Source: Metridium senile (lineage: Eukaryota > Cnidaria > Anthozoa > Actiniaria > Metridiidae). From it: a DNA stretch of 64,000 nucleotides. Under the pieces are notes generated by a model. The model was not told the origin of the DNA. It did not search any database and saw only the letters and a program-made list of their open reading frames with translations. Shown here one piece after another: positions 47,401-57,724 of the stretch (position 1 is the first letter of the stretch; each line of letters starts with the position of its first letter). Made by a program: the position numbers and the translations under genes. The stretch is from the NCBI GenBank assembly GCA_949775045.1, contig OX459103.1, positions 4,480,502-4,544,501 of the forward strand, read 5' to 3'.

Positions 47401-50400
47401 ATATTGATAGTTATTATAATGATCATAAGCTTATGGTAAAATTATCAGCAAAAATAATGAAGAGGATGATTAACATGATGATAGAAATGCAGATGATGAA
47501 GATGATGATTATTAGGATGATGATGATGATGATGGTAAAGATGATGGTGATGGTAAAGATGATTATGATGATGGTAAAGATGATGGTGATGATGGTAAAG
47601 ATGATGGTGATGATGGTAAAGATGATGATGATGATGGTAAAGATGATGGTGATGATGGTAAAGATGATGGTGATGATGGTAAAGATGATGGTGATGATGG
47701 TAAAGATGATTATGATGATGGTAAAGATGATTATGATGATGGTAAAGATAATGATGACGATTAGGGTGACAATGATAACTAGTGATGATTATAATGATGA
47801 CTGTGATGATCATAATAAAAAAGTTGATAATGATGATAACAATGAAAATGATGGCAAAAACAATGAATCTCAACCCAAGTATATAATAATAACATTACTT
47901 ATAGATTGTAGTTATGACATCCTCGGGAACCCAGGGGTATTCTTCTGTCGCTCGTTTCTCGCTTCCACAACATATACCCCTGGGAACGTAGTCTGTTGGA
48001 GCTTGGTCCGGAAGTCAAAATTCAGCTCTTTCCTGATTGGTTGACCTTATTAGGTCCACCAATGAAAATCAAGATAACCATTCAAAGAAAGTCGTTAAAT
48101 AAGTTTGAATTTTGACTTCCGGAACAAGCTCCAACAGACTACGTTCCCAGGGGTATATGTTGTGGAAGCGAGAAACGAGCGACAGAAGTATACCCCTGGG
48201 TTCCCGAGGATGTAGTTATGTAAACTTCTATTTATTTGTGGTAATAAAGATTAATTCATTAATAAGGATGAATGAAATAAGGGGGCTATCGTTGTGTACA
48301 GGTTAACCAATTATGTCATAGGTTTCTGAATACATGAGTGGGACTTGGCAAGGATTTTGGTTCTCCTTCCTCACTTAGAAAAAAACAACAACAAAGAGAT
48401 GCTGCCAGGGTGATTCAAACCCTGGCCCTTCAGTGTCAAATACTTAATACAATGTCTATACTCTAAACATAACCAATCAGCTACAAAGTGAATTTGGTTG
48501 GTTGTCTCTTCTTTTTTTGTCATATTTAAATGATATGTATGATAAGTATGCACAATAATGATAATAAAGAGGTAGTAATACCAGCCAAATTAATTTGCAT
48601 ATCAAAAATTTGAATTTGAATAGAATTCCCATGACAATAGCTGTTATTACGGTTATATGCAAATTATTTTGAACAATGGGTTGAAGTCGAGGCTTTCGGG
48701 CGAAAACAATAGGTTTGTCCGAAAGCCTTGATTTGAATCCATTGTTTGAAATCATTTGCATATAACTGTAATAACAGCTATTCCTGTACACGACGATACT
48801 ACCAAAATAAACTAAGTGTACCTTCTGGATCTTGTACCAGCTGTTGTTGTACTGGACTAATGCTGGTTTTCCTGGTAAGTATAGCAGGGTTTAATGTCCA
48901 TGACGTGTTTCCTACTAATACCTTCACATCACCATCAGAATAAAGCTTCTGTACCAGGCCTTCTTTGCCCAATACCTAAAAGAATTTTGAAAATAAGGCT
49001 CATTAAAGGTAGAAAGGTATCTGTCCTTATTTTACATTGGTAGCTTAGGGGGCTTTCAATATTAAGAAAAGACAATAGGTGATTTTACCAACACCCCCCT
49101 CCCCCCCCCCCCCCCCCCCCCCCCCCAAACACTAATAGATTTAAGGCCCCTTGTGTCAGTCACTAACGGATGGACTTGGGATTGTATTTTATAATAATGT
49201 CTTACATGTTCCATGTTGTCAGTCCATTCTCCATGTCCTGTTTGTAGTTTTTTCACTAGTTTCAGGTTATTCAGTATGTAGACCTTGTCTTTGACCTGTA
49301 ATGCCTCCACCTGTATCAATACCAAAAGAAAAATTGTAAAATTATCAAACAGATTCATAAGAGTACAAATATAACACCCGTGAAACAAGTAGTACTAATT
49401 AGAACTAAGTAGTGCTAATTAAACAATAGAAAACAATAGAATTAGCATAAAATATCATTATTTAGTACTATTTATGTTTCACACTTTTAATGTTTGTACT
49501 CTACTGCAGTTTTCAACTTTCTGTGACCTCAGACATTCCAGCAGTTAATTGTGAAATACGCTTTTGGAATACGCTATTTTTGGAATATATTATTATAAGT
49601 AATACCATATATGGCACTGTGGGATATTAGTGAAATGTCCACGAAGCAGAGGGAAGTTTAGTGGAAGTCCCAAGGCTGCTATGTATGAGGGAAAAATTAA
49701 TTAGAACTAATTTTCCCCCATGCATAGTAATGAGGGAAGATCAGTTCTAATTTTCCATGATTATTCCTATTTATGGAGAGGGATGTTCGCAATAAAACAA
49801 GGTGATCATGAATTTCCGATTTTGGGACAAATGGTGTATCCCCCACCCCGCAGAATTTCTGGGTTATTTTGTATGCTGAGCTATGGGGACTTATTTTTTT
49901 TTGGGGGGGGGGGGGGACTGATTTGGGGGGGGGGGGGGTGCACTTACCTTTGATAAAGCCAAAGGGTTGACAACAAGTTTAGTGGCTGAATGAGATAAAG
50001 GGAACTTGACAACTATGCCATTTTTTATTTTGCCAACAGGTTTTGGACCAACTGTACCAACCATACCAATAACCTGAAAAAGCATCAATATGTGTAAATC
50101 ACAGATTTAGAATAACAGGTGCTAGGAAATTTTAAGAAGATGAGAGAAGAGAAAAGGAAGTTTGCCATGCCTTGTTGTAAATAAATAAGAGAAGAGAAGA
50201 GACTTCATCAGGCATTAAGTTTTAATGATATATCCAAACGTTTCGCCCTTCCAGGCTTCTTCAGTGAGATGAGAGAAGTATTAGGTGATGCATAGTACTT
50301 CTCGACGTTTCTCCAAGCTTCTTAAGTATTCTAACTTAAAAATCCCAAGTGCACTGAGATAGAGCACTGCTATGTTTCCTATTTTTTATTTTTTTAAAAA

Positions 50401-53400
50401 TATTTCACATGCTTTTTTCACATTGTTTTTCACATGGTAGTTTTCACATGCATTTCACACATTTTTCACATAAATTTCACATGGTATGCTCCAGTAGTGG
50501 TGGCTTAAACACTAATCCTTACTTACTGGAACAAATTTCTCCGTCCATCCATAATCTCTTTGCAAAGATTTCAAAACATCAACATCAAGTATGATTCTAA
50601 CTTCATCTCCACACGCAAACTCCTGTTGTAGCTGTGTGGGTGCTAACTGTGGGGTTGATTGTGTTGGACTTGATGCAAAAGGCATCGAAGAGCAAACCTT
50701 TGGTAGATGATCCTTGTAATAAAAACCGCCCTCTGATGGTGTGATACTTTTGATATCAACCTGTAAGTAGAGAGAGACACAGTGATTACAATGAACAATG
50801 ATTATGGTGATACACGTTGTGACAATATTATGATGATAACGGATTATGATGAAGATTAGTATCATCATCAATATCATCATCATCATCACTATCATTATCA
50901 TCATGAACATCATCATCACTATCACATTATCAGTGATTACAATAAAATAAACATTGATTATGGTGATGCACGTCTTGATGACAGTTGTGATAATACTCTG
51001 ATAAAAATGATGATGATAATGGTTCTGACAAAGATTAGTATCATCATCACTATGATCATCATTGCTATCATCATCATCTTAATCATTATCATCATCACTA
51101 TCATGAATCATTATCATCATAACTATCATCATCACTATCATCATCACTATCATCATCACTATCGTCATCACTATCATCATCACCATCACTATCATCACCA
51201 CTATCATCATCACTATCATCATCATCATCACTATCATCATTATCATCATCACCATCACTATCATCATTATCATCACCACTATCATCATTATCATCACTAT
51301 CATCATTATCATCATCACCATCACTATCATCATTATCATCATCACTATCATCATTATCATCATCGCTATCATCACTATCATCATTATCATCACCACTATC
51401 ATCATTATCATCACTATCATCATTATCATCATCACCATCACTATCATCATTATCATCATCACTATCATCATTATCATCATCACCATCACTATCATCATTA
51501 TCATCACCACTATCATCATAATCACCACTATCATCATTATCATCATCACCATCACTATCATCATTATCATCATCACTATCATCATTATCATCATCGCTAT
51601 CATCACTATCATCATTATCATCATCCCTGTCATCATTTTCATCATCACTATCATCATTATCATCATCATTATCATCATCACTATCACCATTACAATCTTA
51701 ATATGACCACACCTTTCCTTTATGTCCACGGCGATACACATTACCGTCACTATCGGTCCATGTCACTGAAACCACACTACGGAAAGTTTCATTATCCCAA
51801 CCCTTGACGTCAGTCACCAGTCCCTTCTGATGAGGGCCACCATCTTGGTTTCCCCAGTCCCAGTCTGGCCCTCTTGTAACAACAGCACCAGTAAATGTTC
51901 CTTTTGATTGGATCCTCTGTTTTCCTTGTCTTTTGCTCAACAAAACTCTACAAGGATGAATGGTTTGAAATCAGATGTAGGCAATGATAGTAAATTGTAA
52001 AAGATTGTCTTGGTGTGTGTTAGTTTGAATGGTTTGTACCCAGGTGTAAGTGATGATAGTAAATTGTAAAAGATTGTCTTGGTGTGTGTTAGTTTGAATG
52101 GTTTGTACCCCAGGTGTAAGTGATGATAGTAAATTGTAAAAGATTGTCTTGGTGTGTGTTAGTTTGAATGGTTTGTACCCCAGGTGTAAGTGATGATAGT
52201 AAATTGTAAAAGATTGTCTTGGTGTGTGTTAGTTTGAATGGTTTATACCCAGTTGTAAGTGATGATAGTAAATTATGAAAGATTGTTTTGGTGTGTGTAG
52301 TTTGAATGGTTTGTACCCAAAATTTCGGCAAAAACTAAGTGAGACAACTGCTTTGAAAATGGGACATTTATAGTCTTATACTGTAATGTGTGTTTTGGGC
52401 TTCAATTTGTTATTAAAACCACTACCCCTCCCCCATAACACAATGTTGGCCTGTCAGTCATCAAGAAATCATGTTAACTGAAAACCAACATTGCATGGAG
52501 GAGGAGGGGAGGATTATAGCAAAAACGTATAGGTAAAGGTCAAAATAGAGAAAACCGTACAAGTGTCTCACTAGTTTCTGCCAAGATTGCAGTTGTAAGT
52601 GATGATAGTAAATTGTGAAGGATTGTCTTGGTGTGTGTAGTTTGAATGGTTTGTACCCCAGGTGTAAGTGATGATAGTAAATTGTGAAAGATTGTCTTGG
52701 TGTGTGTTAGTTTGAATGGTTTATACCCAGTTGTAAGTGATGATAGTAAATTATGAAAGATTGTCTTGGTGTGTGTAGTTTGAATGGTTTATACCCAGTT
52801 GTAAGTGATGATAGTAAATTATGAAAGATTGTCTTGGTGTGTGTAGTTTGAATGGTTTATACCCAGTTGTAAGTGATGATAGTAAATTATGAAAGATTGT
52901 CTTGGTGTGTGTAGTTTGAATGGTTTATACCCAGTTGTAAGTGATGATAGTAAATTGTGAAAGATTGTTTTGGTGTGTGTTAGTTTGAATGGTTTATACC
53001 CAGTTGTAAGTGATGATAGTAAATTATGAAAGATTGTTTTGGTGTGTGTTAGTTTGAATGGTTTGTACCCAGTTGTAAGTGATGATAGTAAATTATGAAA
53101 GATTGTTTTGGTGTGTGTTAGTTTGAATGGTTTGTACCCAGTTGTAAGTGATGATAGTAAATTATGAAAGATTGTTTTGGTGTGTGTTAGTTTGAATGGT
53201 TTGTACCCAGTTGTAAGTGATGATAGTAAATTATGAAAGATTGTTTTGGTGTGTGTTAGTTTGAATGGTTTGTACCCAGTTGTAAGTGATGATAGTAAAT
53301 TATGAAAGATTGTTTTTGTGTGTGTAGTTTGAATGGTTTGTACCCAAAATTTCGGCAAAAACTAAGTGAGACAACTGCTTTGAAAATGGGACATTTATAG

Positions 53401-55897
53401 TCTTATACCGTAATGTGTGTTTTGGGCTTCAATTTGTTATTAAAACCACTACCCCTCCCCCATAACACAATGTTGGCCTGTCAGTCATCAAGAAATCATG
53501 TTAACTGAAAACCAACATTGAATGGAGGGGGAGGGGAGGATTATAGCAAAAACGTATAGGTAAAGGTCAAAATAGAGAAAACCGTACTGGTTTCTGCCAA
53601 GATTGCAGTTGTAAGTAATGATAGTAAATTGTGAAGGATTGTCTTGGTATGTGTAGTCTAGAGAAAGACTAGTGTTGTTAGTAACTGAGGTTTGATGGTT
53701 CAAATAGTAATACTAAAGTAGGTACAACAACGTAGAATGTGTAGTCTAGAGAAAGAAAGTAGACATGGAATAAAATAGAATGTAATAAATACACTATACA
53801 ATGTAGAATACACTAGAACAGAACAGAATGAATAAATGAAAACTTTATCAAGAATAACCTGTGGCCCTCTACTTCATATTTGTACTTACGATACACTGTT
53901 TGGAGTCTCTATTCTAAAAAACTGATGATCCAATGCATGTACATCGTTGTGATAGCATGTAGAGCATAGATGGCATCCACTGCATCTTGCACATTTCCAT
54001 AACAGCCCTTTGATTTTTTGCTCGCTGCATCCACTACATGATGCATTATTGTGAATTACACCTGAGAATAAATGAATATATGAATGAATGAATGAATAGA
54101 TGGATGGATGGATGGATTAATGAATAGATGGATGGATGGATGGATGGATTAATGAATAGATGGATGGATGGATGGATGGATTAATGAATAGATGGATGGA
54201 TGGATGGATGGATTAATGAATAGATGGATGGATGGATGGATGGATTAATGAATGAATGAATGAAAAGATTGATGGATAAATGAATAGATGCCTCAATCAA
54301 TGAATGAATGGATAGATAAATGAATGGATGAATAGATGGATGGATTAATTAATGAATGGATGGATGGATGGATAAATGAAGGGATGGATGAATCCATCTG
54401 ATTCAATGAATAGATTGATGGATAAATGAATAGATGATGCAATGAATGAATGAATGGATGGATAAATGAATAGATGATGCAATGAATGAATGAATGGATG
54501 GATAAATGAATGGATGAATGAATAAATGAATGAATAGATGGATGGATAAATGAATGAATGGATGAATAGATGGATGAATGAATGGATGAATGAATGGATA
54601 GATGGATGGATGAATAGATGGATGAATTAATGGATGGATGGATAGATGGATGGTTGAATCAATCATTGATAATAAATGAATGGATGAATAGATAGATGGA
54701 TGAATGAATTGGTTGAAGAGTAAATAAATAGATAAACTAATGAATAGATGAATGGGTAAATGAATGGATATCAGGGCTGCCAACCCCGGACGAATTCAAT
54801 TCTTGAGTTCGGGATAATTGAGAAAAGGTCCACCATTTTGATCGATAAACTCCGAATTTCCGCCATTTTGTTTATCTTGTCAAAAGTTCTAAAGCTTATC
54901 CGGGAGATTTACCTGTTATCCGGGAGATTTTAATCTTATCCAGGAGACCGGGAGACAAGGCTCAAATTCTGGAGAATATCGGATTATCCGGGAGGGTTGG
55001 CAGCTATGGGATATATGGGATGAGAATGAATGGATGAAGATTAAATTATAAATGATCAATCAAAGAAATGGGATGAGTGAATATTTAATTGATTTACAAA
55101 TGAATAAATGAATGAACAAATCAAGAAAGGTAAGAAGGAATGGATGAGACTGACTGGCTGACTGGCTGAATGAGCAACCACAGCTGGACCAATGCATGAT
55201 TACATGAATTAATACATGAGAAAATGAATCTAATAAATTGACAATTGAAAGTAGGAATTCTTTAAAAGTGACAGACCAAAGAAAATATAAATTGCACTTT
55301 AAAACATTTTTGTCTGCGTTCCTGAAGCATTTTTGTGGCTACTGCCATATATGGCTAGTAGCCACTATGCTATCGGGTTGAGTGAGTGAGTGAGTGTAAC
55401 AATAGAAACACAGGAAGCCCAACACAATTAAGGCAACCCACAGGAAGCCCAGACAACACTAATGCTATTTGCTTCTAAATAGTTTAATGTTCCAAATCTG
55501 AGTCGTTGGCTCCGAGTATATGGTTTGCTCGAGATATATAGTTGCTGTTCAGTTTTCGTAAATGTTTGTTTTCTAGACCTTAATTGTCACTATTTACAGT
55601 AGTCACATGCAGTCATAGACTGCCTATTTTTTAACTAGCTCAACTGTTTTGTTTTCTCGACTTTTCGCACCTACCTATCGGTCCATTATCCAGCAAATAC
55701 AAGTCGTAAGCATCATCGTGACCACATCTGTAATTCGTTCTCGCTCCTAAGTCCCATTGTACCAAAACAGTATTATCTGGGGACGACAAACTTTCTGGAC
55801 GTCCAATGACAACTATTGTTCCAACACCACCCTCGCCGCCATCTTGGTCGCCCCATTTCCAACTTTCGCCACGAACAACTCGCTGTCCTATTTCCAT
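37564..55897 (-). CDS. MIB2: Mind bomb 2-like E3 ubiquitin ligase (19 exons)
   Basis: Exons on the minus strand, all with GT/AG borders and matching phases: 55897-55675, 54061-53890, 51947-51713, 50760-50527, 50073-49948, 49310-49206, 48975-48822, 47383-47253, 46865-46758, 46334-46294, 46120-45964, 44807-44653, 44008-43882, 43114-42929, 41867-41701, 39515-39338, 38804-38591, 38245-38180, 37802-37564. They sum to 3018 bases, 1005 residues, close to vertebrate MIB2. Order: MIB/HERC2 ([20 protein letters not shown]), ZZ finger (CSGC ... CARC ... CSTC), second MIB/HERC2 ([12 protein letters not shown]), [16 protein letters not shown] repeats, about eight ankyrin repeats, and RING-type fingers at exons 16, 17-18 and 19 ([10 protein letters not shown] ... 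CGHSTCNVC ... CHMC). MIB proteins ubiquitinate Notch ligands; MIB2 also acts in NF-kB signalling. MIB2 rather than MIB1 is favoured by VVQWD-like, YLLDNGPIG and FYYKDHLP. Three fingers rather than two is closer to MIB1. Confidence 0.92.
37850..38168. repeat. (ACC)n/(ATC)n microsatellite, mib2 intron 18
   Basis: CATCACCACCACCATCATC-type repeat fills most of the intron between the exons holding the last two RING pieces. Long His-, Asp/Gly- and Thr-rich frames over it are artefacts. Confidence 0.95.
38827..39065. mobile_element. TA-flanked MITE, mib2 intron 16
   Basis: TA-CAGTTTGACTCGCCGTA at the left and TACGGCGAGTCGCACAG-TA at the right, with arms of about 100 bases (TCACTTACAAAAACNTTTGATGAATTTTTGACATTATTTTGACA). 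CAGT ends with TA suggest mariner type. Confidence 0.85.
39590..41640. repeat. 34-base minisatellite, mib2 intron 15
   Basis: From about 40020 the unit TACAAAACGACCACCCATATTCAATGATCACCTC repeats head to tail about 48 times. Variable positions are limited (TACA/TATA, ACC/CCC/ACT, CACC/CACT/CATT). The first 430 bases hold a looser, related array (ACAATGACCAGCCTTACAC). Units abut without spacers, so it is not a CRISPR array. Confidence 0.95.
41936..42590. repeat. 97-base minisatellite, mib2 intron 14
   Basis: Six to seven copies of a unit with GAATACACTAGACATTGCTGG, TTTTTGTTGAAGGGT, TTTCAGTGCACATGCACAAA and TCTTTCAAAACTGATA. Some copies lack about 5 bases (GTGTGTTTCAG in place of GTATTGTGTTTCAG), and these alternate in a pattern suggesting a two- or three-unit higher-order repeat. 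Confidence 0.9.
43135..43881. other. mib2 intron 13 content
   Basis: Holds A-rich sequence (43140-43400) with TTAGCCAATTACTGTGGGCC, which looks like an old retroelement tail, and short unique sequence. No exon between 43114 and 43882 other than the flanking ankyrin exons. Confidence 0.4.
44060..44395. repeat. Three tandem copies of a hAT-like end, mib2 intron 12
   Basis: A unit of about 115 bases (CACATAGTGCATAA ... GGTCCCTAAATGTCTTACAT ... CTAGGGGGGTGTCCGG ... CCCTAGATCCACCCCTGG) is present three times in a row. It matches the right half of the MITE at 18898-19316. Confidence 0.8.
44408..44530. repeat. (GTAA)n with LINE-like tail
   Basis: About ten TAAG units (44408-44447) are followed by ACTCTTTATTTCACTAGGGTGAC, a pattern seen at LINE 3' ends read on the minus strand. 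Confidence 0.5.
44830..45960. repeat. GGT/GAT microsatellite with ankyrin pseudo-exons, mib2 intron 11
   Basis: GTGGTGGTAATGATTTGAT-type repeats. From 45470 to 45960 a unit of about 165 bases includes the 3' part of exon 11: minus-strand frames [20 protein letters not shown] (45480-45546), [20 protein letters not shown] (45640-45711) and [20 protein letters not shown] (45804-45875), each next to a CAG|GTAG-like donor. Confidence 0.85.
46345..46745. repeat. (TCAA)n/(TCAG)n array, mib2 intron 9
   Basis: AATCAATCAATCAGTCAG-type tetranucleotide array with interruptions, filling the intron between two ankyrin exons. Confidence 0.9.
47040..47250. repeat. LINE 3' tail continuing into (GAT)n, mib2 intron 8
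   Basis: GTAAAGCGCTATGAGCTATT and ATATAGCGCTATATAGAAATGATGATGATGA form a typical CR1/L2-type 3' end followed directly by a GAT repeat. Confidence 0.65.
47440..47870. repeat. (GATGATGGTAAA)n microsatellite, mib2 intron 7
   Basis: GATGATGGTAAAGATGATGG repeated about 12 times amid looser GAT triplets. Confidence 0.95.
47909..48220. mobile_element. MITE with 7-8 base TSD, mib2 intron 7
   Basis: AGTTATG (47909-47915 and 48214-48220; also preceded by TG or T in both) flanks inverted ends ACATCCTCGGGAACCCAGGG. Arms of about 120 bases include CGCTCGTTTCTCGCTTCC and ACGTAGTCTGTTGGAGCTTG. An 8-base TSD would fit hAT. Confidence 0.9.
48380..48505 (-). mobile_element. tRNA-derived SINE-like sequence, mib2 intron 7
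   Basis: On the minus strand TAGCTGATTGGTTATG resembles a Pol III A box, and GGCCAGGGTTTGAATCACCC a B box within a T-arm hairpin, about 60 bases apart, followed by a GTT/T-rich tail. No full cloverleaf fits, so a SINE head or tRNA relic is likelier than a tRNA gene. Confidence 0.4.
48637..48782. mobile_element. Hairpin MITE, mib2 intron 7
   Basis: AATAGCTGTTATTACGGTTA and its near complement form arms of about 62 bases that include TATGCAAAT and GGCTTTCGG. It lies 160 bases from exon 7. Confidence 0.85.
49102..49126. repeat. Poly-C run, mib2 intron 6
   Basis: Twenty-five C in a row (with five more after one T upstream), about 80 bases from exon 6. Confidence 0.9.
49600..49940. repeat. CCCTCA-type dispersed repeat copy 2 and G runs, mib2 intron 5
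   Basis: GAAGCAGAGGGAAGTTTAGTGGAAGTCCC and ATGAGGGAAAA...TAGAACTAATTTTCC match 7140-7740 in complement. Two G runs (about 49904-49916 and 49924-49938) end a few bases before the donor of exon 5. Confidence 0.7.
50820..51695. repeat. (ATC)n microsatellite, mib2 intron 3
   Basis: CATCATTATCATCATCACTAT-type repeat of about 650 bases (51040-51695) plus a shorter looser part (50820-50930). His/Tyr- and Met/Ile-rich frames are artefacts. Confidence 0.95.
51960..53645. repeat. 69-base minisatellite with a duplicated block, mib2 intron 2
   Basis: The unit GTAAGTGATGATAGTAAATT ... GATTGTCTTGGTGTGTGT ... TTTGAATGGTTTGTACCCAG repeats about five times before 52310 and ten to eleven times between 52590 and 53345. 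A block of about 245 bases (TTTCGGCAAAAACTAAGTGA ... CAAAATAGAGAAAACCGTAC) follows each array (52318-52560, 53348-53586). Confidence 0.95.
54066..54775. repeat. (GGAT)n/(GAAT)n array, mib2 intron 1
   Basis: GATGGATGGATGGATTAATGAATA-type repeat starting immediately upstream of the exon 2 acceptor. Ser/Ile/His/Pro-rich frames are artefacts. Confidence 0.95.
54774..55008. mobile_element. hAT-like MITE, mib2 intron 1
   Basis: CAGGGCTGCCAACCCCGGAC at the left and CCGGGAGGGTTGGCAGC at the right are degenerate inverted ends; TTATCCGGGAGATT is repeated three times inside. Confidence 0.6.
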
Positions 55898-56226
55898 GTG
55901 CTAGGATATTAACAACTTATCGTTATAGACTTCGTAAGAGAGGTTTATAAGCTTTTAAAGCCGGTAGTTTTGTTAGAATTTGGGAAATTTTGATAGTACA
56001 TTAGTGGAATTTTATGCACGAGTCCGACTAGAAGGAATAGTTGTTTTTATGGCCCAGGACTTTTGGCCGTGAGCCTTGTATGGGTTCCCTGTGTCATTTT
56101 TAATGTATTTTTTCTTGTTTTCCTAAAAAGAGGTTTCTCGTTCAATTAATTTTTTTCTCTTTTGAAAAAATTAATGAACACAATTTTGCATTGTGAGGGG
56201 GGGGGGGGGGGGAGTGTACTCCCTTG
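55898..56226. other. mib2 upstream region
   Basis: Immediate 5' flank of the first mib2 coding exon. No TATA-like box or other clear promoter signal stands out. A G run lies at 56197-56212. Confidence 0.4.
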
Positions 56227-56467
56227 ATGGATAGGGGTGCTCGACGGACCTTTTAGGGTCGAAAATAAGATCCTCGCGTACCTTTTAGGGTCTCGAGCTG
56301 GCACCGTACCTATTAGGATCAGTTTTCGAACTTAAGATTATACATATATTTTTAAAAAAATGCTTAATGTGGTCGTACCTTTTAGGGTCTGAAATCAGTA
56401 TCCGAGTTAATTTATGCGTACCTTTTAGGATCATTTTCAAAACCGCCCGTCGAGCACCCCTATCCAT
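56227..56467. mobile_element. MITE with internal CGTACCTTTTAGGGTC repeats
   Basis: ATGGATAGGGGTGCTCGACGG and its exact complement CCGTCGAGCACCCCTATCCAT bound 240 bases that contain CGTACCTTTTAGGGTC or variants five times. Confidence 0.8.
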
Positions 56468-57400
56468 TTATATAAAATCGTTTTGTAATACAATAAACTA
56501 ATAGTTTAAAAGACAAAATAGACACACACATATATTTATATATTTTTATTTATTTGTTATTGAATTGTATCATCATTTATTTCTATCAAACTGGCAGTGT
56601 TCTATTGTGCTTATTGAGTGTAAAAGTAAACAACTTTTGAATTAAATTATATTATAAATATATATCTCAAGGAAACTTGTTATCAATACTACTGTTCTGC
56701 TGTACTATATGACAATGCAAAAGGCGAATTTTCACAAGAAATATAGTCTTGATTCAGAGTGAATTTTCATGTTTCTACTGTTTAGTGGTTCATACTTTGC
56801 TTGGAATTTGTGAATAATGTTACAACAAACTGCAGCATAGCCTGTGCAAATGTACGCCTTTTGTCAAATAGTAAAGCTGTGCAAGACAAAATTAGTCCGT
56901 TAGCCCGTTAATCGAAGTCAGTTTTCTATGGGTCTGTAGTATCATAGAAAGTACAAATATTATTTAAATGTGGTCAAGTCTTGAAGCTATCCATGCCATA
57001 TTCTTTAAAAAGTTCTATCTACCACGATGAGTGTATTGTGCAAATGTTTATGCAAGTGATTTTAATATTCATGTACCAGAGTGTTTTACGAAGGTTCTTT
57101 CTTATTCTGACAGTTTCTGACTGGCACTAATTATTAAAGAGAGAAGAAAATAGGCCGCAAAGCACTCTGGTAAATGAGCTTGATACAAATTTGATATCCA
57201 ATTGAAAATCCAAAATGAAGTTGGAGTGTTACATGTTAACTGTTTGTGTATTGGTTTGTGTATGTAAGTACGTAAATTGCCTGCGCAAACGCCGACCTGG
57301 GGCCGGTAGTACGAACATTATCCACATATCCACATATCTGCGTAAGACGTAAGCACTTGCGTATTTCAATTTACGTCGTCATTACGTAAGAGAAACGTAA
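56468..57400. other. Intergenic, no gene seen
   Basis: AT-rich. CATCTGCGTAAGACGTAAGCACTT at 57335-57357 repeats at 57469-57491 inside the PDZ-like coding piece. Confidence 0.45.
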
Positions 57401-57724
57401 TCAGCAGTATAGAGATTCTGGTCGATTCTTTACACCTTTAGCAGTTCGAGCCTGTTCATTCCACGCATCTGCGTAAGACGTAAGCACTTTCGTTTTCTTA
57501 CGTTGAAGGAATTTACGTTTGGTAATCACCGTAGCGCAATTTCCTTCAAAGTTTTTCATTTTCTTTTCGGCTTCTAAAAACGTAACATTGCTAAAGTTTT
57601 CGCCTCCAAACGAGACTATTTCGTCGCCATTTTTTAACGAACCGATGAACATAGAGTCCTGTATACTCAATACATGTATTGGTAAATCCCCGTACGGGGA
57701 ATATCTCCCTCCGGCAATTGTAAA
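57401..57724 (-). pseudogene. PDZ-domain coding segment truncated by LINE
   Basis: The minus-strand frame reads FTIAGGRYSPYGDLPIHVLS, then FIGSLKNGDEIVSFGGENFS, and ends after KGVKNRPESLYC at a stop. It matches a PDZ domain from its first strand and carboxylate loop through the GDEI and second helix. There is no start codon at the right place: the upstream side joins directly to the (ATT)n tail of the LINE, so the exon start or earlier coding sequence is displaced or lost. It may still be a last exon if the acceptor survives (CCGGAG|GGAG is possible). Parent protein unknown. Confidence 0.55.

Noticed and set aside
51007..51807. 266-codon His/Tyr frame and the opposite Met/Ile frame
   Set aside because: Microsatellite artefact in mib2 intron 3; only the end overlaps the real second MIB/HERC2 exon, in another frame.
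52819..53358. 179-codon frame with a 23-residue repeat
   Set aside because: The 69-base minisatellite is a multiple of three, so the repeat stays open; it lies in an intron and carries no start or splice context.
54403..54783. 126-codon Ser/Ile/His/Pro frame
   Set aside because: GGAT/GAAT tetranucleotide array artefact in mib2 intron 1.
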